A DNA stretch of 64,000 nt from Sphingobacterium sp. R2 (GTDB taxonomy: Bacteria > Bacteroidota > Bacteroidia > Sphingobacteriales > Sphingobacteriaceae). The position numbers were made by a program, and so were the translations under genes. The notes beneath the pieces are model-generated. The model searched no databases and was not told the origin of the DNA. It saw only the letters and a list, made by a program, of their open reading frames with translations. Location: contig NZ_CP142884.1 in the NCBI RefSeq assembly GCF_040760075.1, positions 3,968,001 through 4,032,000 of the forward strand. Reading direction: 5' to 3'. This document shows positions 18,461 through 28,400 of the stretch, one piece after another; the first letter of the stretch is position 1, and every line of letters begins with the position of its first letter.

Positions 18461-19627
18461 TTAGAATCGACTTTGTACTTGAACAATAAATAAATTTTTG
18501 TTGAATTCGCTGGTATTCTCTGTTTGCTTTTTATATCGGTCCAATTGAAGTCCCAACTGTATTCTTGCACCATAATTTTTTAAAAATTCCAAGCCAAACA
18601 TCGGCGTATATGTTTGACGCGCATTTGCATTGAGTTTGTAATTTGGGTCAATATACTCATACCGACATGATAGCTCAAAAGCACTTAGATTGAAATAATT
18701 CACTTCATATCTTAAGTTGGGTAGAAAATAGATACCGCGGACCAAATAGTCGCTCAACTTGGATGTTCGCGCACTTTCTTCCAAAGAATAATACAGGTTA
18801 TGATTGATCGCCTGTTTTGCTTCCAGTTGCATATCAAGATTCCATCGTTTACCAAAACTAACATTACCAGTTAGATCTACACCTAATGCATGTACTTGTT
18901 TTTTCATCACATCACCTACGCCACCATTAAGCCCTAAATTAACACCATACTTCTTTGAAAGCCCAAAGACCAAACGGGTGGCATATTGCTTACCATTATC
19001 GTTATCAACAACTTGATTCTTCCCGTTCCCGTTCAGCACAGATAAGGAATAACTAAAGGGCATATCGCCTAGCGTAGTCTCGCCTGTCGCAGCAACCCCG
19101 ATTTGAAAACTTGCCCAACCTAATTTACCGAATTCAAGATACTGGTTCGACCAGTCCAACGATTTGATGATGTCAATAGGGTAAGTTTCCTCGATGCCAA
19201 ACCAAGGACGAAATTGGCCCACTGTGATTGCCAATTTGGGACTAAATGTATATTTCAAGTAGGCATTTTCGAGCACTTTTGTTTTGGGATCACTTTTGAA
19301 ATCTGCGAGGTTAGCTAATACGGCAACTTCAGTACGCTTGCTAATCTGAGCGCGCATCTGTACCCGCATATATTTTACCATAAAATTGTTATCCGTACCT
19401 GAACCATCACTGTGATGTAGCCCATTGACATCGACATCTTTTGTAGCACTAACGAGATAACGGGCCTGAAACAAACCTTTCACCTGAAGCTTGGGATATG
19501 TCGTGTCATCTTTTTTTTGTTGCACAGAATCAACTTTATGCTCTTGTACAGTACCTGATTCTTGCCCTTTGACCAAGGTATGGCTCAATAAACATGCAAT
19601 AGAAATTGGAATGTAGCGTTTCTTCAT
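18461..19627 (-). CDS. phosphate-selective-porin O/P-like outer-membrane porin
   Basis: This 388-residue protein has an N-terminal signal sequence (MKKRYIPISIACLLSHTLVKG). The rest shows alternating aromatic and polar residues typical of a beta-barrel and ends in the aromatic residue F (IVQVQSRF), as outer-membrane proteins do. The pattern GLFQARYLVS...KYMRVQMRAQISKRTE resembles the OprO/OprP family. As first gene of the block it probably admits the dicarboxylate used by the DASS transporter rather than phosphate. That substrate is inferred from context. Confidence 0.8.
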   Translation of the reverse strand: MKKRYIPISIACLLSHTLVKGQESGTVQEHKVDSVQQKKDDTTYPKLQVKGLFQARYLVSATKDVDVNGLHHSDGSGTDNNFMVKYMRVQMRAQISKRTEVAVLANLADFKSDPKTKVLENAYLKYTFSPKLAITVGQFRPWFGIEETYPIDIIKSLDWSNQYLEFGKLGWASFQIGVAATGETTLGDMPFSYSLSVLNGNGKNQVVDNDNGKQYATRLVFGLSKKYGVNLGLNGGVGDVMKKQVHALGVDLTGNVSFGKRWNLDMQLEAKQAINHNLYYSLEESARTSKLSDYLVRGIYFLPNLRYEVNYFNLSAFELSCRYEYIDPNYKLNANARQTYTPMFGLEFLKNYGARIQLGLQLDRYKKQTENTSEFNKNLFIVQVQSRF

Positions 19628-19950
19628 ACTAAAACATTTTTTTTCTTAGCCAGTAGCCCAGCTTACTTCTCATTGTTAATAATCTTATCGTCCTAAATCT
19701 AAAGTTGTAGGTACAACACATAGCTCTAAAAAATGTTTTGTTATTCTAATAAAATTTAATAACTGTAAGAAAATCAAACGGATTAAAAAAAGATCAGGTA
19801 TAAATTCCACGTTTTTATGTAATTTCACACGCGAATTTCAATACAATCTAAATTTAAAACCTATAGATTGATCTTTTCATGAGTTTTGCAGTTCATGAGA
19901 AAACTTCATCATTTACATATGGAATACATTTTAGAATCGATAAATATATT
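19628..19950. other. divergent intergenic region between porin and glycosidase genes
   Basis: About 320 bp holding the promoters of both divergent genes. No clean TAnnTTTG box or hairpin was found. A forward frame enters it from an ATG at 19879, but the downstream start at 19951 begins a signal peptide and is preferred. Confidence 0.5.
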
Positions 19951-21342
19951 ATGAAAGAAACACTAATCAGAACATGCTTTATTGGCCTTGCGCTCCTTTT
20001 GATTCAAAGCTTTTCAGTATCAAGCGTTCACGCCACAGACAAAGAAAAAACCGCTATGTTTTGGACCTGGCTAGATTACAAGGCCAAAACAAACTTTGAT
20101 TCTATTTGCCGTGAGATGAACTATCTAGGGATCGATGGCGTGATGTTAAATGCTGCTAGTCCAGATGAGTATCGTGTAGCGATTCCTATTGCAAAAAAAT
20201 ACGGCATCCAGGTTATAGCCTGGCTTTGGACGATGAATCTGGAACACGACAGAGATAAAATACTTAAAGAGCATCCAGATTGGTTCAGTGTCAATCGCAA
20301 TGGAAAAAGTCTCGCAGATACTACTGCATACGTTGGTTATTATAAATTTTTATCGCCCGTAGTACCAGGAGTAAAAGAATATATCAAAAAGAAAATTGAA
20401 TCCTATTGTGAAGTTGAGGGATTGGAGGGTATCTCTATTGACTACAATCGTTATGTGGATGTTGTCCTCCCCACAACCCTTTGGCCTAAATATAATATTG
20501 TCCAAGATCGCGAGTATCCCGCTTGGGATTACGGCTACCATCCCATTGCTATAGAAAAATTTAAAAAACAATATGGCTATGACCCTCGTGCACAAAAAGA
20601 TCCATCGAAAGATCTCAAATGGCGCCAATTTCGTTGCGATCAGATAACAGATATCGCCAATATGATTGCAGAAATTGTTCATTCTCATGGCAAAACAATG
20701 GCAGCATCCCCATTTCCGACCCCCAAAATGGCTTCGCGTATGGTACGTCAAGATTGGGGTAAGTGGAATTTAGATGTTGTTTTTCCAATGGTGTACAGCA
20801 ATTTCTATACAGAAGATCCAAGCTTTATTAGCGATTGTACCTTAGAAAATGTGCGCGATAAAGGTGCAAATACGTCCCTATACTGTGGGTTGATGGCTAA
20901 AAATAATGAGGAAATATTTACCGATATGGATGAAGCGCTAAATAATGGTGCGCAGGGAATTTCTATTTTTACCATCCATAGCTTAAAAGACCCTCAGATC
21001 AAGGAAAAATTCAGAGCCTATACAGCTGCTGCGAAAGCGAAGAAAGCTCAAAATAATGGAACTTTAACAGGTTTGGCACATGTGAAAATCGAAAATAATC
21101 CCTTCAAAAAAGAAGGAATTATGAAATTAATCAACCAAAAGATACAAGATTTGGTCCGTTCAGAAAACCCTGCTGCCAGCCCGATAGCATTATTTAGATA
21201 TAAAAAAATAGATGCATATGATGTCACTCAAAAATACCTCGTTACTGATAAGGTGAGCAAAAAGAATTTTTACGTCACCTTCTTTTTCTATGGCGGTATA
21301 CTTTCCGGTTGGAATGTGGACCCAGCTCCAAATGCAGCCTAA
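19951..21342 (+). CDS. GHL10-like glycoside hydrolase, secreted
   Basis: The preferred start, 19951, gives 463 residues with a signal peptide (MKETLIRTCFIGLALLLIQS...HA). A TIM-barrel-like domain follows: MFWTWLDYKAKTNFDSICREM, then GIQVIAWLWTMN, then GISIDYNRY and VFPMVYSNFY. The pattern fits the glycosyl hydrolase-like 10 (DUF187) family. Acidic residues in SIDYNR and the aromatic VFPMVYS strand are likely active-site elements. The substrate is unknown; related proteins act on peptidoglycan or other glycans in the periplasm. The C-terminal 90 residues after the barrel are not recognised. The gene is single and ends at a strong terminator. Confidence 0.75.
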   Translation: MKETLIRTCFIGLALLLIQSFSVSSVHATDKEKTAMFWTWLDYKAKTNFDSICREMNYLGIDGVMLNAASPDEYRVAIPIAKKYGIQVIAWLWTMNLEHDRDKILKEHPDWFSVNRNGKSLADTTAYVGYYKFLSPVVPGVKEYIKKKIESYCEVEGLEGISIDYNRYVDVVLPTTLWPKYNIVQDREYPAWDYGYHPIAIEKFKKQYGYDPRAQKDPSKDLKWRQFRCDQITDIANMIAEIVHSHGKTMAASPFPTPKMASRMVRQDWGKWNLDVVFPMVYSNFYTEDPSFISDCTLENVRDKGANTSLYCGLMAKNNEEIFTDMDEALNNGAQGISIFTIHSLKDPQIKEKFRAYTAAAKAKKAQNNGTLTGLAHVKIENNPFKKEGIMKLINQKIQDLVRSENPAASPIALFRYKKIDAYDVTQKYLVTDKVSKKNFYVTFFFYGGILSGWNVDPAPNAA

Positions 21343-21360
21343 AGGATGACCTACTAGGAA

Positions 21361-21403
21361 GAGGTGCTAAAAACGTTATCTATTGGGCACCTCTTTTCTT
21401 TTT
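21361..21403 (+). terminator. rho-independent terminator after the GHL10-like gene
   Basis: GAGGTGC (21361-21367) pairs with GCACCTC (21387-21393), followed by TTTTCTTTTT. Confidence 0.85.
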
Positions 21404-21417
21404 AATACACTGTTCCC

Positions 21418-21425
21418 TATCTTTG
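21418..21425 (+). promoter_or_regulatory. -7 box for the glutaminase gene
   Basis: TATCTTTG matches TAnnTTTG. It lies 22 bp before the ATG at 21447 and just after the terminator tract; the -33 position holds TTTC rather than TTTG. Confidence 0.5.
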
Positions 21426-21446
21426 GAACGAATAAATAATTAAAAA

Positions 21447-22478
21447 ATGAGAAAAAATGTTAGGTTGGTAGCCTGTATTATTGGCTTGATATCTTGCGGA
21501 TCAATTCCTGTAGCCTTTGCTCAAAATAGCATTCAAAATCAACAGGGTGCTAAATCTGCGATTGTTGATAAAGCATTGTTGGATAGAATATTGGATAAAA
21601 ATAGACAGTCATTCAAAGAAGGTAAAGTAGCCGACTATATTCCGGAATTGGGTAAAGCCAACGCGTCATCCATTGCTCTTTCGGTCGTAAATAGTGATGG
21701 AACAATTGTTAGTATCGGCGACGTACAGCAAAGATTTACAATTCAGAGTATTTCAAAAATTGTTTCCCTAATGATTGCCGTACTGGAAAATGGCGAGCAA
21801 GTTGTTTTTAATAATATGGGATACTATGGCACAGACAAACCTTTCAATCATTTTGCGAATTTGGAAACATCGGGTATACCGCTCAATCCAATGATGAACG
21901 CTGGCGCCATTTTAACGACATCGCTTATTAAAGGAACAGGTGAGGAACCTTTTCTTAAAATACGCAATATGATTCGTTTTATAACAAATAATGAAAAGAT
22001 TGATTATAGTAAATCCGTATATAATTCGGAACGGGAGACTGGAAATCGAAACAGAGGTATGTTCTACCTGATGCGCAACAATGGACTCATTGATGGTGAT
22101 GGTGAAGATAAACTAAATAATTATTTTAAACAGTGCTCAATTGAGATAACCGCAGAGGATCTGGCTAAAATAGGTTTCTTTTTTGCCAATCACTGTGTGC
22201 GCTATGATGGAAATAAGCAATACAATAATCCAAGTCTATCTCAGCTAGTTCAATCGCAAATGCTCATTGCAGGGATGTACGAATTTAGCGGCGAATATGC
22301 CAGAACTGTGGGACTTCCAAGTAAATCGGGTGTTGGTGGCGGAATCGCTGTAAGTGTACCGAATAAAATGGGTATAGGGGCCTATAGTCCAGCCTTGGAT
22401 CAACACGGTAACTCGGTGGCCGCTTATCGCATGATATTAGATTTGGTGAGAGAGAAATCACTAAGTCTCTTTTATTAA
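21447..22478 (+). CDS. glsA: glutaminase A, exported
   Basis: This 343-residue protein has a signal peptide (residues 1-26, ending AFAQ) before a complete serine-type glutaminase domain. The catalytic Ser-x-x-Lys is SISK at 101-104. Other family segments are PLNPMMNAGAI, SERETGNRNRGMFYLM and GLPSKSGVGGGI. It hydrolyses glutamine to glutamate and ammonia. Most bacterial GlsA proteins are cytosolic; the signal peptide implies a periplasmic enzyme that scavenges glutamine. It is followed at 27 bp by the VOC gene. Confidence 0.93.
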   Translation: MRKNVRLVACIIGLISCGSIPVAFAQNSIQNQQGAKSAIVDKALLDRILDKNRQSFKEGKVADYIPELGKANASSIALSVVNSDGTIVSIGDVQQRFTIQSISKIVSLMIAVLENGEQVVFNNMGYYGTDKPFNHFANLETSGIPLNPMMNAGAILTTSLIKGTGEEPFLKIRNMIRFITNNEKIDYSKSVYNSERETGNRNRGMFYLMRNNGLIDGDGEDKLNNYFKQCSIEITAEDLAKIGFFFANHCVRYDGNKQYNNPSLSQLVQSQMLIAGMYEFSGEYARTVGLPSKSGVGGGIAVSVPNKMGIGAYSPALDQHGNSVAAYRMILDLVREKSLSLFY

Positions 22479-22505
22479 CCTTAGTAAATTCAAGTCAACG
22501 ATAAC

Positions 22506-22871
22506 ATGATACGGACAGAACCAATCATCGCAGTGGATAACGTTCCCCAAAGCTCACAATTCTATCAAAAGCTTTTAGGCTGTACCGGTCAACATGGAGG
22601 AGAAACATTTGAAATTCTCACAGATAACGGAACTGTTATTCTCTGTTTACACAGATGGGGGGAACATGATCATCCTACTATGCGGAATCAAATACAGGCA
22701 GGGAATGGACTCATATTATTCTTTAGAGTAGACAATTTACAGCAAATTTTCGAAAACGCCACTTTGCTAAATGCAGTCATAGAGAAGGATATACATTATA
22801 ACGAGAATTCTTTGAAAGATCAATTTATCCTACGTGACCCCGACAACTATTACCTGATTGTATCAGCTTAG
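22506..22871 (+). CDS. VOC-superfamily (glyoxalase/bleomycin-resistance-like) protein
   Basis: This 121-residue protein follows the beta-alpha-beta-beta-beta VOC pattern: IIAVDNVPQSSQFYQKLLGC at the start and FILRDPDNYYLIVSA at the end. Such small proteins bind metals or hydrophobic ligands and act as dioxygenases, lyases or drug-binding proteins. The function here is open. It is probably co-transcribed with glsA. Confidence 0.8.
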   Translation: MIRTEPIIAVDNVPQSSQFYQKLLGCTGQHGGETFEILTDNGTVILCLHRWGEHDHPTMRNQIQAGNGLILFFRVDNLQQIFENATLLNAVIEKDIHYNENSLKDQFILRDPDNYYLIVSA

Positions 22872-22885
22872 TCAGATCTATTTCT

Positions 22886-23125
22886 TTGTCAATCGCGTGC
22901 AGGATTGTAGTCGATGGCGAAACGATCGAAATATCCCTCGATTTCAGCATAGGTGAACCAGCCAAAGGTTATTTTATCCTAAAAGAGATCTCGCCTAATC
23001 AAACCTCAGTGACTTGGGGGATTTCAGGAAAATCGCCCTATCCATGGAACTTTATGAATTTATTCATGAATATGAACAAAGATTTCGATCAAGGGCTGAA
23101 GAATCTAAAAAATAGACTAAAATAG
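22886..23125 (+). pseudogene. C-terminal fragment of an SRPBCC (START-like) protein
   Basis: The frame can start only at TTG (22886) and gives 79 residues that match the last half of SRPBCC/polyketide-cyclase-like proteins: GYFILKEISPNQTSVTWGIS, then YPWNFMNLFMNM and DFDQGLKNLKNRL. In the family these close a 150-180-residue helix-grip fold. Here the N-terminal strands are missing, and the segment begins 15 bp after the VOC stop. It therefore looks like a deletion remnant, although translation coupled to the VOC gene cannot be excluded. Confidence 0.6.
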
Positions 23126-23145
23126 AGACTATACAAAAGTAAAAA

Positions 23146-23185
23146 ACGGTGGTTAAAATAAACTTTACTCTAACCACCGTGTCTT
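23146..23185. terminator. bidirectional terminator
   Basis: Perfect arms ACGGTGGTTA (23146-23155) and TAACCACCGT (23171-23180), with A/T tracts on both sides, lie between convergent genes. Confidence 0.85.
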
Positions 23186-23205
23186 ATTTTTAAAATGAAC
23201 AAAAT

Positions 23206-23892
23206 TTATCTTCTGCGCATTAAAATTCGTAGAATATACCAAAACAGCAACATTATTGATGAAAATAGCTGTAGCGCCGCTCCAACGTATTGTTCGTTGC
23301 CGTAACTATACTTCAGATTTTGAGTTTGATAGAGTATGCTTCCGGAAGCAAATGCAATCATTGCAACCGAGAACCATAATCCAAGTTCAAAACCAAAAAT
23401 AGCACCAGCGACAATTGCCCCCAAGGATAAGAAGCCTCCAATTACCAGAATATTCCTGAGGAATGAAAAATCTTTATTGAATACAAATGCTACAACAGTA
23501 AGCCCGGTAAACAATGCCAAAGTCATTATACTTGCTTGATAAATGACACTAATTCCTTCTGTCATAAACACCGCCATAAAAATCATTGGCAGAAAGATAA
23601 TTGCTTCCAGTACAATATAGAAAGCTAGTCCTAGATATTGGGTTTGACGGCTTTGCGAAAGTGTCCATCTTGATGAAAGTGTGGACCCTAACCAAAAACA
23701 TCCCAATAAAAACAACCAAATAAATTTTCCGCTAACCATCCAAACGATAAAATCATAAGGGATCAATTTGATCAGCAAAGTTTCCAAAACGATAAATGCC
23801 AAAATCGAAAGCGCAACATGAAGATAAGTTTTTTTATAAAACACTCCCCTTTCAGCGTCATCATTGATAAGAATGTACTCTTGTGATTCCAT
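23206..23892 (-). CDS. Bax inhibitor-1/YccA-like membrane protein
   Basis: From the ATG at 23892 the protein has 228 residues; a longer frame to 23949 adds unlikely sequence upstream. After a soluble start (MESQEYILINDDAERGVFYKKTY) there are seven hydrophobic helices and a basic C-terminus (RILMRRR). The layout and the short intramembrane charged residues fit the BI-1/TMBIM family, which in bacteria is linked to pH-gated ion leak and to membrane-protein quality control. The physiological role here is unknown. It is a single gene, with the RND operon downstream. Confidence 0.75.
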   Translation of the reverse strand: MESQEYILINDDAERGVFYKKTYLHVALSILAFIVLETLLIKLIPYDFIVWMVSGKFIWLFLLGCFWLGSTLSSRWTLSQSRQTQYLGLAFYIVLEAIIFLPMIFMAVFMTEGISVIYQASIMTLALFTGLTVVAFVFNKDFSFLRNILVIGGFLSLGAIVAGAIFGFELGLWFSVAMIAFASGSILYQTQNLKYSYGNEQYVGAALQLFSSIMLLFWYILRILMRRR

Positions 23893-23975
23893 AAAACAAA
23901 TTCGATTGATTAAATAAGGATTAAAAATAAGCATTAATTCTATTTCCACAAGAAAGAAGTTTGCACGGGCTTATA

Positions 23976-24002
23976 AAAAAAGAACCCCGCCTAGCGGGGT
24001 CC
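23976..24002 (-). terminator. terminator of the RND efflux operon
   Basis: ACCCCGC and GCGGGGT flank a 3-nt loop (23983-24000). The reverse strand continues with TTCTTTTTTT. Confidence 0.9.
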
Positions 24003-24017
24003 ATTCAAACAAACAAC

Positions 24018-25457
24018 TTATTTCCAGCCTCCTCCCAAATCTTTATAGATATTGACAACAGCATTGAGCTGCTGCTTCTTCGTTTCTATCAATTCAAGTT
24101 TCGAATCCAGCACATCGCGTTGTGTCATCAAAACCTCCATATAGTCTGCCCTCGCTGATTTAAAGAGATCATTTGACACAGACACGGAATTATTGAGAAC
24201 CTCAACTTCTTTTGTTTTGAAATCGTAGCTGCGCCCTAGGTTTTCAATATTAGAAAGTTGTGTAGAGACTTCTAAGTAAGCATTCAGAATTGTCTTCTCG
24301 TAATTATATACAGCCTGTATTTGTTTGGCGTTAGCCGTATTAAATTCCGCTTTAAGCCCATTTTTATTGATCAATGGTGCCGCAAGCTCCCCAATTAAAT
24401 TGTATAAAACCGATTCCGGCATCTTAAACAAGTAAGAAGGTTTAAATGCCTGTAAACCCAAAGCAGCCGAAATCTCCAAAGAGGGATAAAACTCTTTCCG
24501 TGCAATATTTACATCCAATTTGGCTGCAGTGAGTTCATACTCTGCCTCACGAATATCAGGTCTATTGCTCAGTAATTGGCTCGGTATGCCTGTCTGAACC
24601 TTCGCCGGGATCAAATCGACAAAATTGCTTTTGTCGCGTTTGATCTCTTGTGGAAAACGCCCCAATAGAAAATTAATACGGTTTTCAGTTTCTTTGATTT
24701 GTTGCCTCGTCTCAAATTCCATACCTTTGGTTTTCAACACTTCAGCCTCAAACTTTTGAACCGCCAGTTCTGTTACACGAGCAGCCTGCTTCTGCAATCG
24801 GATTACCGCAAGTGCATTGTCCTGTAGCTCGATATTCTGTTTGATAATGGTCAACTGATTATCCAATGCCAATAATTCATAATACGAACGGGCAACCTCG
24901 GCAATAAGGCTACTCAAGACAAAATTTTTCCCCTCTACCGTAGCAAGGTAGCGGTTGAGTGCGGCTTGCTCGGAGTCCTTAAGTTTTTTCCAAACGTCGA
25001 TTTCCCAGCTTGCATACGCACCAATTGTCAAATCTCCTAGTGGATCCGGCATTTCCTTTCCAGGAGCAATTTCTGTGCTGGCATCACCCGCCCCCTGGCT
25101 AGTATATCGCCCAACTTTTTCAACACCTCCTCCCGCACGTAAACCAACGGTAGGTTTCAACGCCCCTTTTCGTAAAAGAATATCATTCTTTGCGATTGCC
25201 AACTCCTGCAAAGTAACATTCAGTTCCTGATTGTTTTTTAACGCTGTATCTATTAATACAACTAGATTTGGATCAGTAAAAAATTCACGCCACTTAACCG
25301 ATGCTGAATTTGTTGTGTCAGATTTCTCTACGTCTGTAAATTGCTGCGGAACAAATTTATTCTCCTGTATTTGTGTCGCTTTCGGAACCTTACATCCCGT
25401 CACTGCTGCTGAAAGCGAAATTGCAATGACCCATTGTATTTTTCTGCGATTAGTCAT
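24018..25457 (-). CDS. TolC/NodT-family outer-membrane efflux lipoprotein
   Basis: Starting at the ATG at 25457, this 479-residue protein has a lipoprotein signal (AAVTGC). Two OEP repeats rich in alpha-hairpin sequence follow, including the QLLSNRPDIREAEYELTAAK signature. A TTG slightly upstream (25466) is a weaker start. It is the exit duct of the pump. Its start overlaps the end of the RND permease gene by 8 bp, which suggests translational coupling. Lipid attachment is common in this NodT branch. Confidence 0.93.
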   Translation of the reverse strand: MTNRRKIQWVIAISLSAAVTGCKVPKATQIQENKFVPQQFTDVEKSDTTNSASVKWREFFTDPNLVVLIDTALKNNQELNVTLQELAIAKNDILLRKGALKPTVGLRAGGGVEKVGRYTSQGAGDASTEIAPGKEMPDPLGDLTIGAYASWEIDVWKKLKDSEQAALNRYLATVEGKNFVLSSLIAEVARSYYELLALDNQLTIIKQNIELQDNALAVIRLQKQAARVTELAVQKFEAEVLKTKGMEFETRQQIKETENRINFLLGRFPQEIKRDKSNFVDLIPAKVQTGIPSQLLSNRPDIREAEYELTAAKLDVNIARKEFYPSLEISAALGLQAFKPSYLFKMPESVLYNLIGELAAPLINKNGLKAEFNTANAKQIQAVYNYEKTILNAYLEVSTQLSNIENLGRSYDFKTKEVEVLNNSVSVSNDLFKSARADYMEVLMTQRDVLDSKLELIETKKQQLNAVVNIYKDLGGGWK

Positions 25458-28400
25458 TATTATCAAGTTCTTCAGTTAATGGATTTTCATCCTCGTGTTT
25501 AATAAGCTTACGTCTAGAGGCAATAGTTCCGAAGATATAGTACAAGCCTGGTATCACTAAAATACCGAACACTGTACCAAACAACATACCTCCCGCTGCT
25601 GCCGTACCGATCGTACGGTTCCCTATTGCACCTGGGCCAGAAGCCATAACTAAGGGAATCAAGCCTGCGATAAAGGCAAAAGACGTCATCAAAATGGGTC
25701 TAAACCTCACTTTTGCACCATCCAAGGCAGCTTCAATAATACTCAATCCTTGCGAATGCCGCTGGGCAGCAAACTCAACAATCAACACAGCATTTTTACC
25801 AAGTAAACCTATGAGCATGACCAAAGCGACCTGTGCATAAATATTGTTTTCCAATCCCAATAACTTCAATAATAGAAAGGCCCCAAAGATTCCGATTGGT
25901 AAAGAAAGCAATACCGCAAAAGGCATAATAAAGCTCTCATATTGAGCAGAAAGTATCAAATAGACAAAACCAAGACAAATTAAGAAGATATAAATTGCCT
26001 GATTTCCACGACCTACTTGATCTTTGGAGATACCAGCCCAGTCAATACCATAGCCTCGAGGTAACGTTTTGGCAGCGACTTCATTAATCACCTGGATTGC
26101 TTCACCACTACTGTAGCCGGACGCGGCAGAACCTGAAATTTCGGAGGCCAAATACATATTGTGGCGCGTGATCTCAGAAAGACCATAGACCTTTTCCATA
26201 TGCATAAATGCTGAAAATGGGACCATCTCATCTTTTTCATTCTTCACATACAGCTTTAAGATATCTTCCGGCAAAGCCCTGTATTGCGGCAAAGCCTGAA
26301 CCATAACTTTATATTGACGGTCATACTTAATGAAGTTCGTTTCGTAGTTACTACCAACCAAAGTAGAAAGCGTATTCAGCGCATTATCAATAGTAACACC
26401 CTTCTGTTGCGCCAGATCATTGTCAATATGCAACATATACTGCGGAAAACTCGCGCTGTAGAAGGTAAATACAGAAGATAGTTCAGGTCTCTTGTTCAGC
26501 TCACGTACAAAATCCTTACTTACCGTTTCCATTTTCTTGTAGTCACCAGAACCTGCTTTGTCCAAAAGACGAAGCTCAAATCCCCCCGCGGCACCATAGC
26601 CCGGTACGGCCGGTGGTTGGAAAAATTCGATAGACGCCCCTGGGATATTTTTGGCAGCGGCTTCTAGTTGCTCAATAATCTCTTGCGAGGATTCTTTACG
26701 TTCTTCCCAGCTTTTCAAGTTGATCAAACAAGTACCTGTATTTGCTCCAGTTCCTTCAGTCAGGATTTCATAACCCGCTAATGAAGATACCGATTGAACG
26801 CCATCTATATTTTCTGCTTCTTTTTGCAAGGTCTGAGCAGCCAAATTCGTCCGCTCCAATGTTGATCCTGGCGGCGTTTGAATAATAGCATAAATCATCC
26901 CCTGGTCTTCATTGGGGATAAAACCTGCAGGAACAGCATTATTCAAAAAGTAGGCTCCAATACAAAAACCAATCAAGACTATAAATGTAAATAACCGTCT
27001 ATCTACAATGCCTTTCAACAGGTAAACATATTTGTTAGACATCTTATCAAACAATCTATTGAAAGAATCGAGAAATTTATCAATAATGGATTTCTTCCTT
27101 GCCTTGCCATGATTATTCTTTAACATAATCGCACAGAGCGCAGGCGTTAAAGTTAATGCAACAACACCAGACAAAATAATTGAAGTTGCCATCGTAATGG
27201 AAAACTGCCGATAGAATATCCCTACGGGACCAGACATAAAAGCAACGGGGATAAAAACTGCTGCCATGAGAAACGTGATTGCAACAATGGCACCGCTGAT
27301 TTCATGCATCGCTTTTTTGGTCGCCTTATAGGCCGAAATATGAAGCTCTTCCATTTTGGCATGGACGGCTTCAATAACCACAATCGCATCATCCACAACA
27401 ACACCAATGGCGAGCACCAATGCAAACAGGGTGATCAAGTTGATGGTAATTCCAAAAAATTGCATGAACAAAAATGATCCCACCAATGAAACCGGTACTG
27501 CAATGGTTGGAATCAAGGTCGAGCGCCAATCTCCTAAGAATAGAAAGACGACAATAGCAACAAGCACAAATGCCTCCAATAAAGTATGGACTACCTTTTC
27601 CATGGATGCATCCAAAAATTTTGAAACGTCATAGCTAATTTCGTAATCCAGCCCTTTAGGAAAAGATGCCTTCAATTCCTTCATTTTGCTTTTAACGTCT
27701 TGGATTACCTGAGAAGCATTACTTCCATAGGATTGTTTTAAGACAATCGCTGCGGATGGTTTTCCGTTCAATGTAGAATAGATATCATACATCGCCGAAC
27801 CGAATTTGATGTCCGCAACATCTTTTAAGCGTAACATTTCACCATTCTCACCCGCACGTAACACGATATTGCCATAGCCTTCAGTCGTCGTAAAACGTCC
27901 GGGGTATTTCAATACATATTCAAAAGATTGGGAGGTCATACCAGATGACTCGCCCGCTTTACCTGGCGAAGCTTCCAAGCTCTGCTCTGATAAGGCTTTC
28001 ATCACCTCTTCTGCAGAAATCTTGTAGGCTGTCATACGATCTGGTTTCAACCAAATACGCATCGCTAATTCGCGCGTTCCAAGAATATTAGCCACCCCAA
28101 CACCGTCTACACGACGTAATTCGGAGACAATGTTCATGTCCGCATAGTTATACATAAAGTTTCCATCAAGCTCCTTGTCTTTGCTATAGAGATTGATGTA
28201 CATGAGCATATTGGATTCTTCACGTGTAATCTTCACCCCCTCACGTACCACAATTGGAGGAAGCTTATTCACCACAGAAGCCACACGGTTCTGCACATTT
28301 AATGAAGCCTGATTCGGATCTGTTCCTAGATTGAATACCACCTGGATACTTGCTTCCCCGTCGTTACCGGCATCTGAAGCCATGTATTTCATGCCCGGAA

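Noticed and set aside
22886..23125. Complete small gene
   Set aside because: Only the second half of an SRPBCC fold is present and no ATG is available; treated as a fragment.
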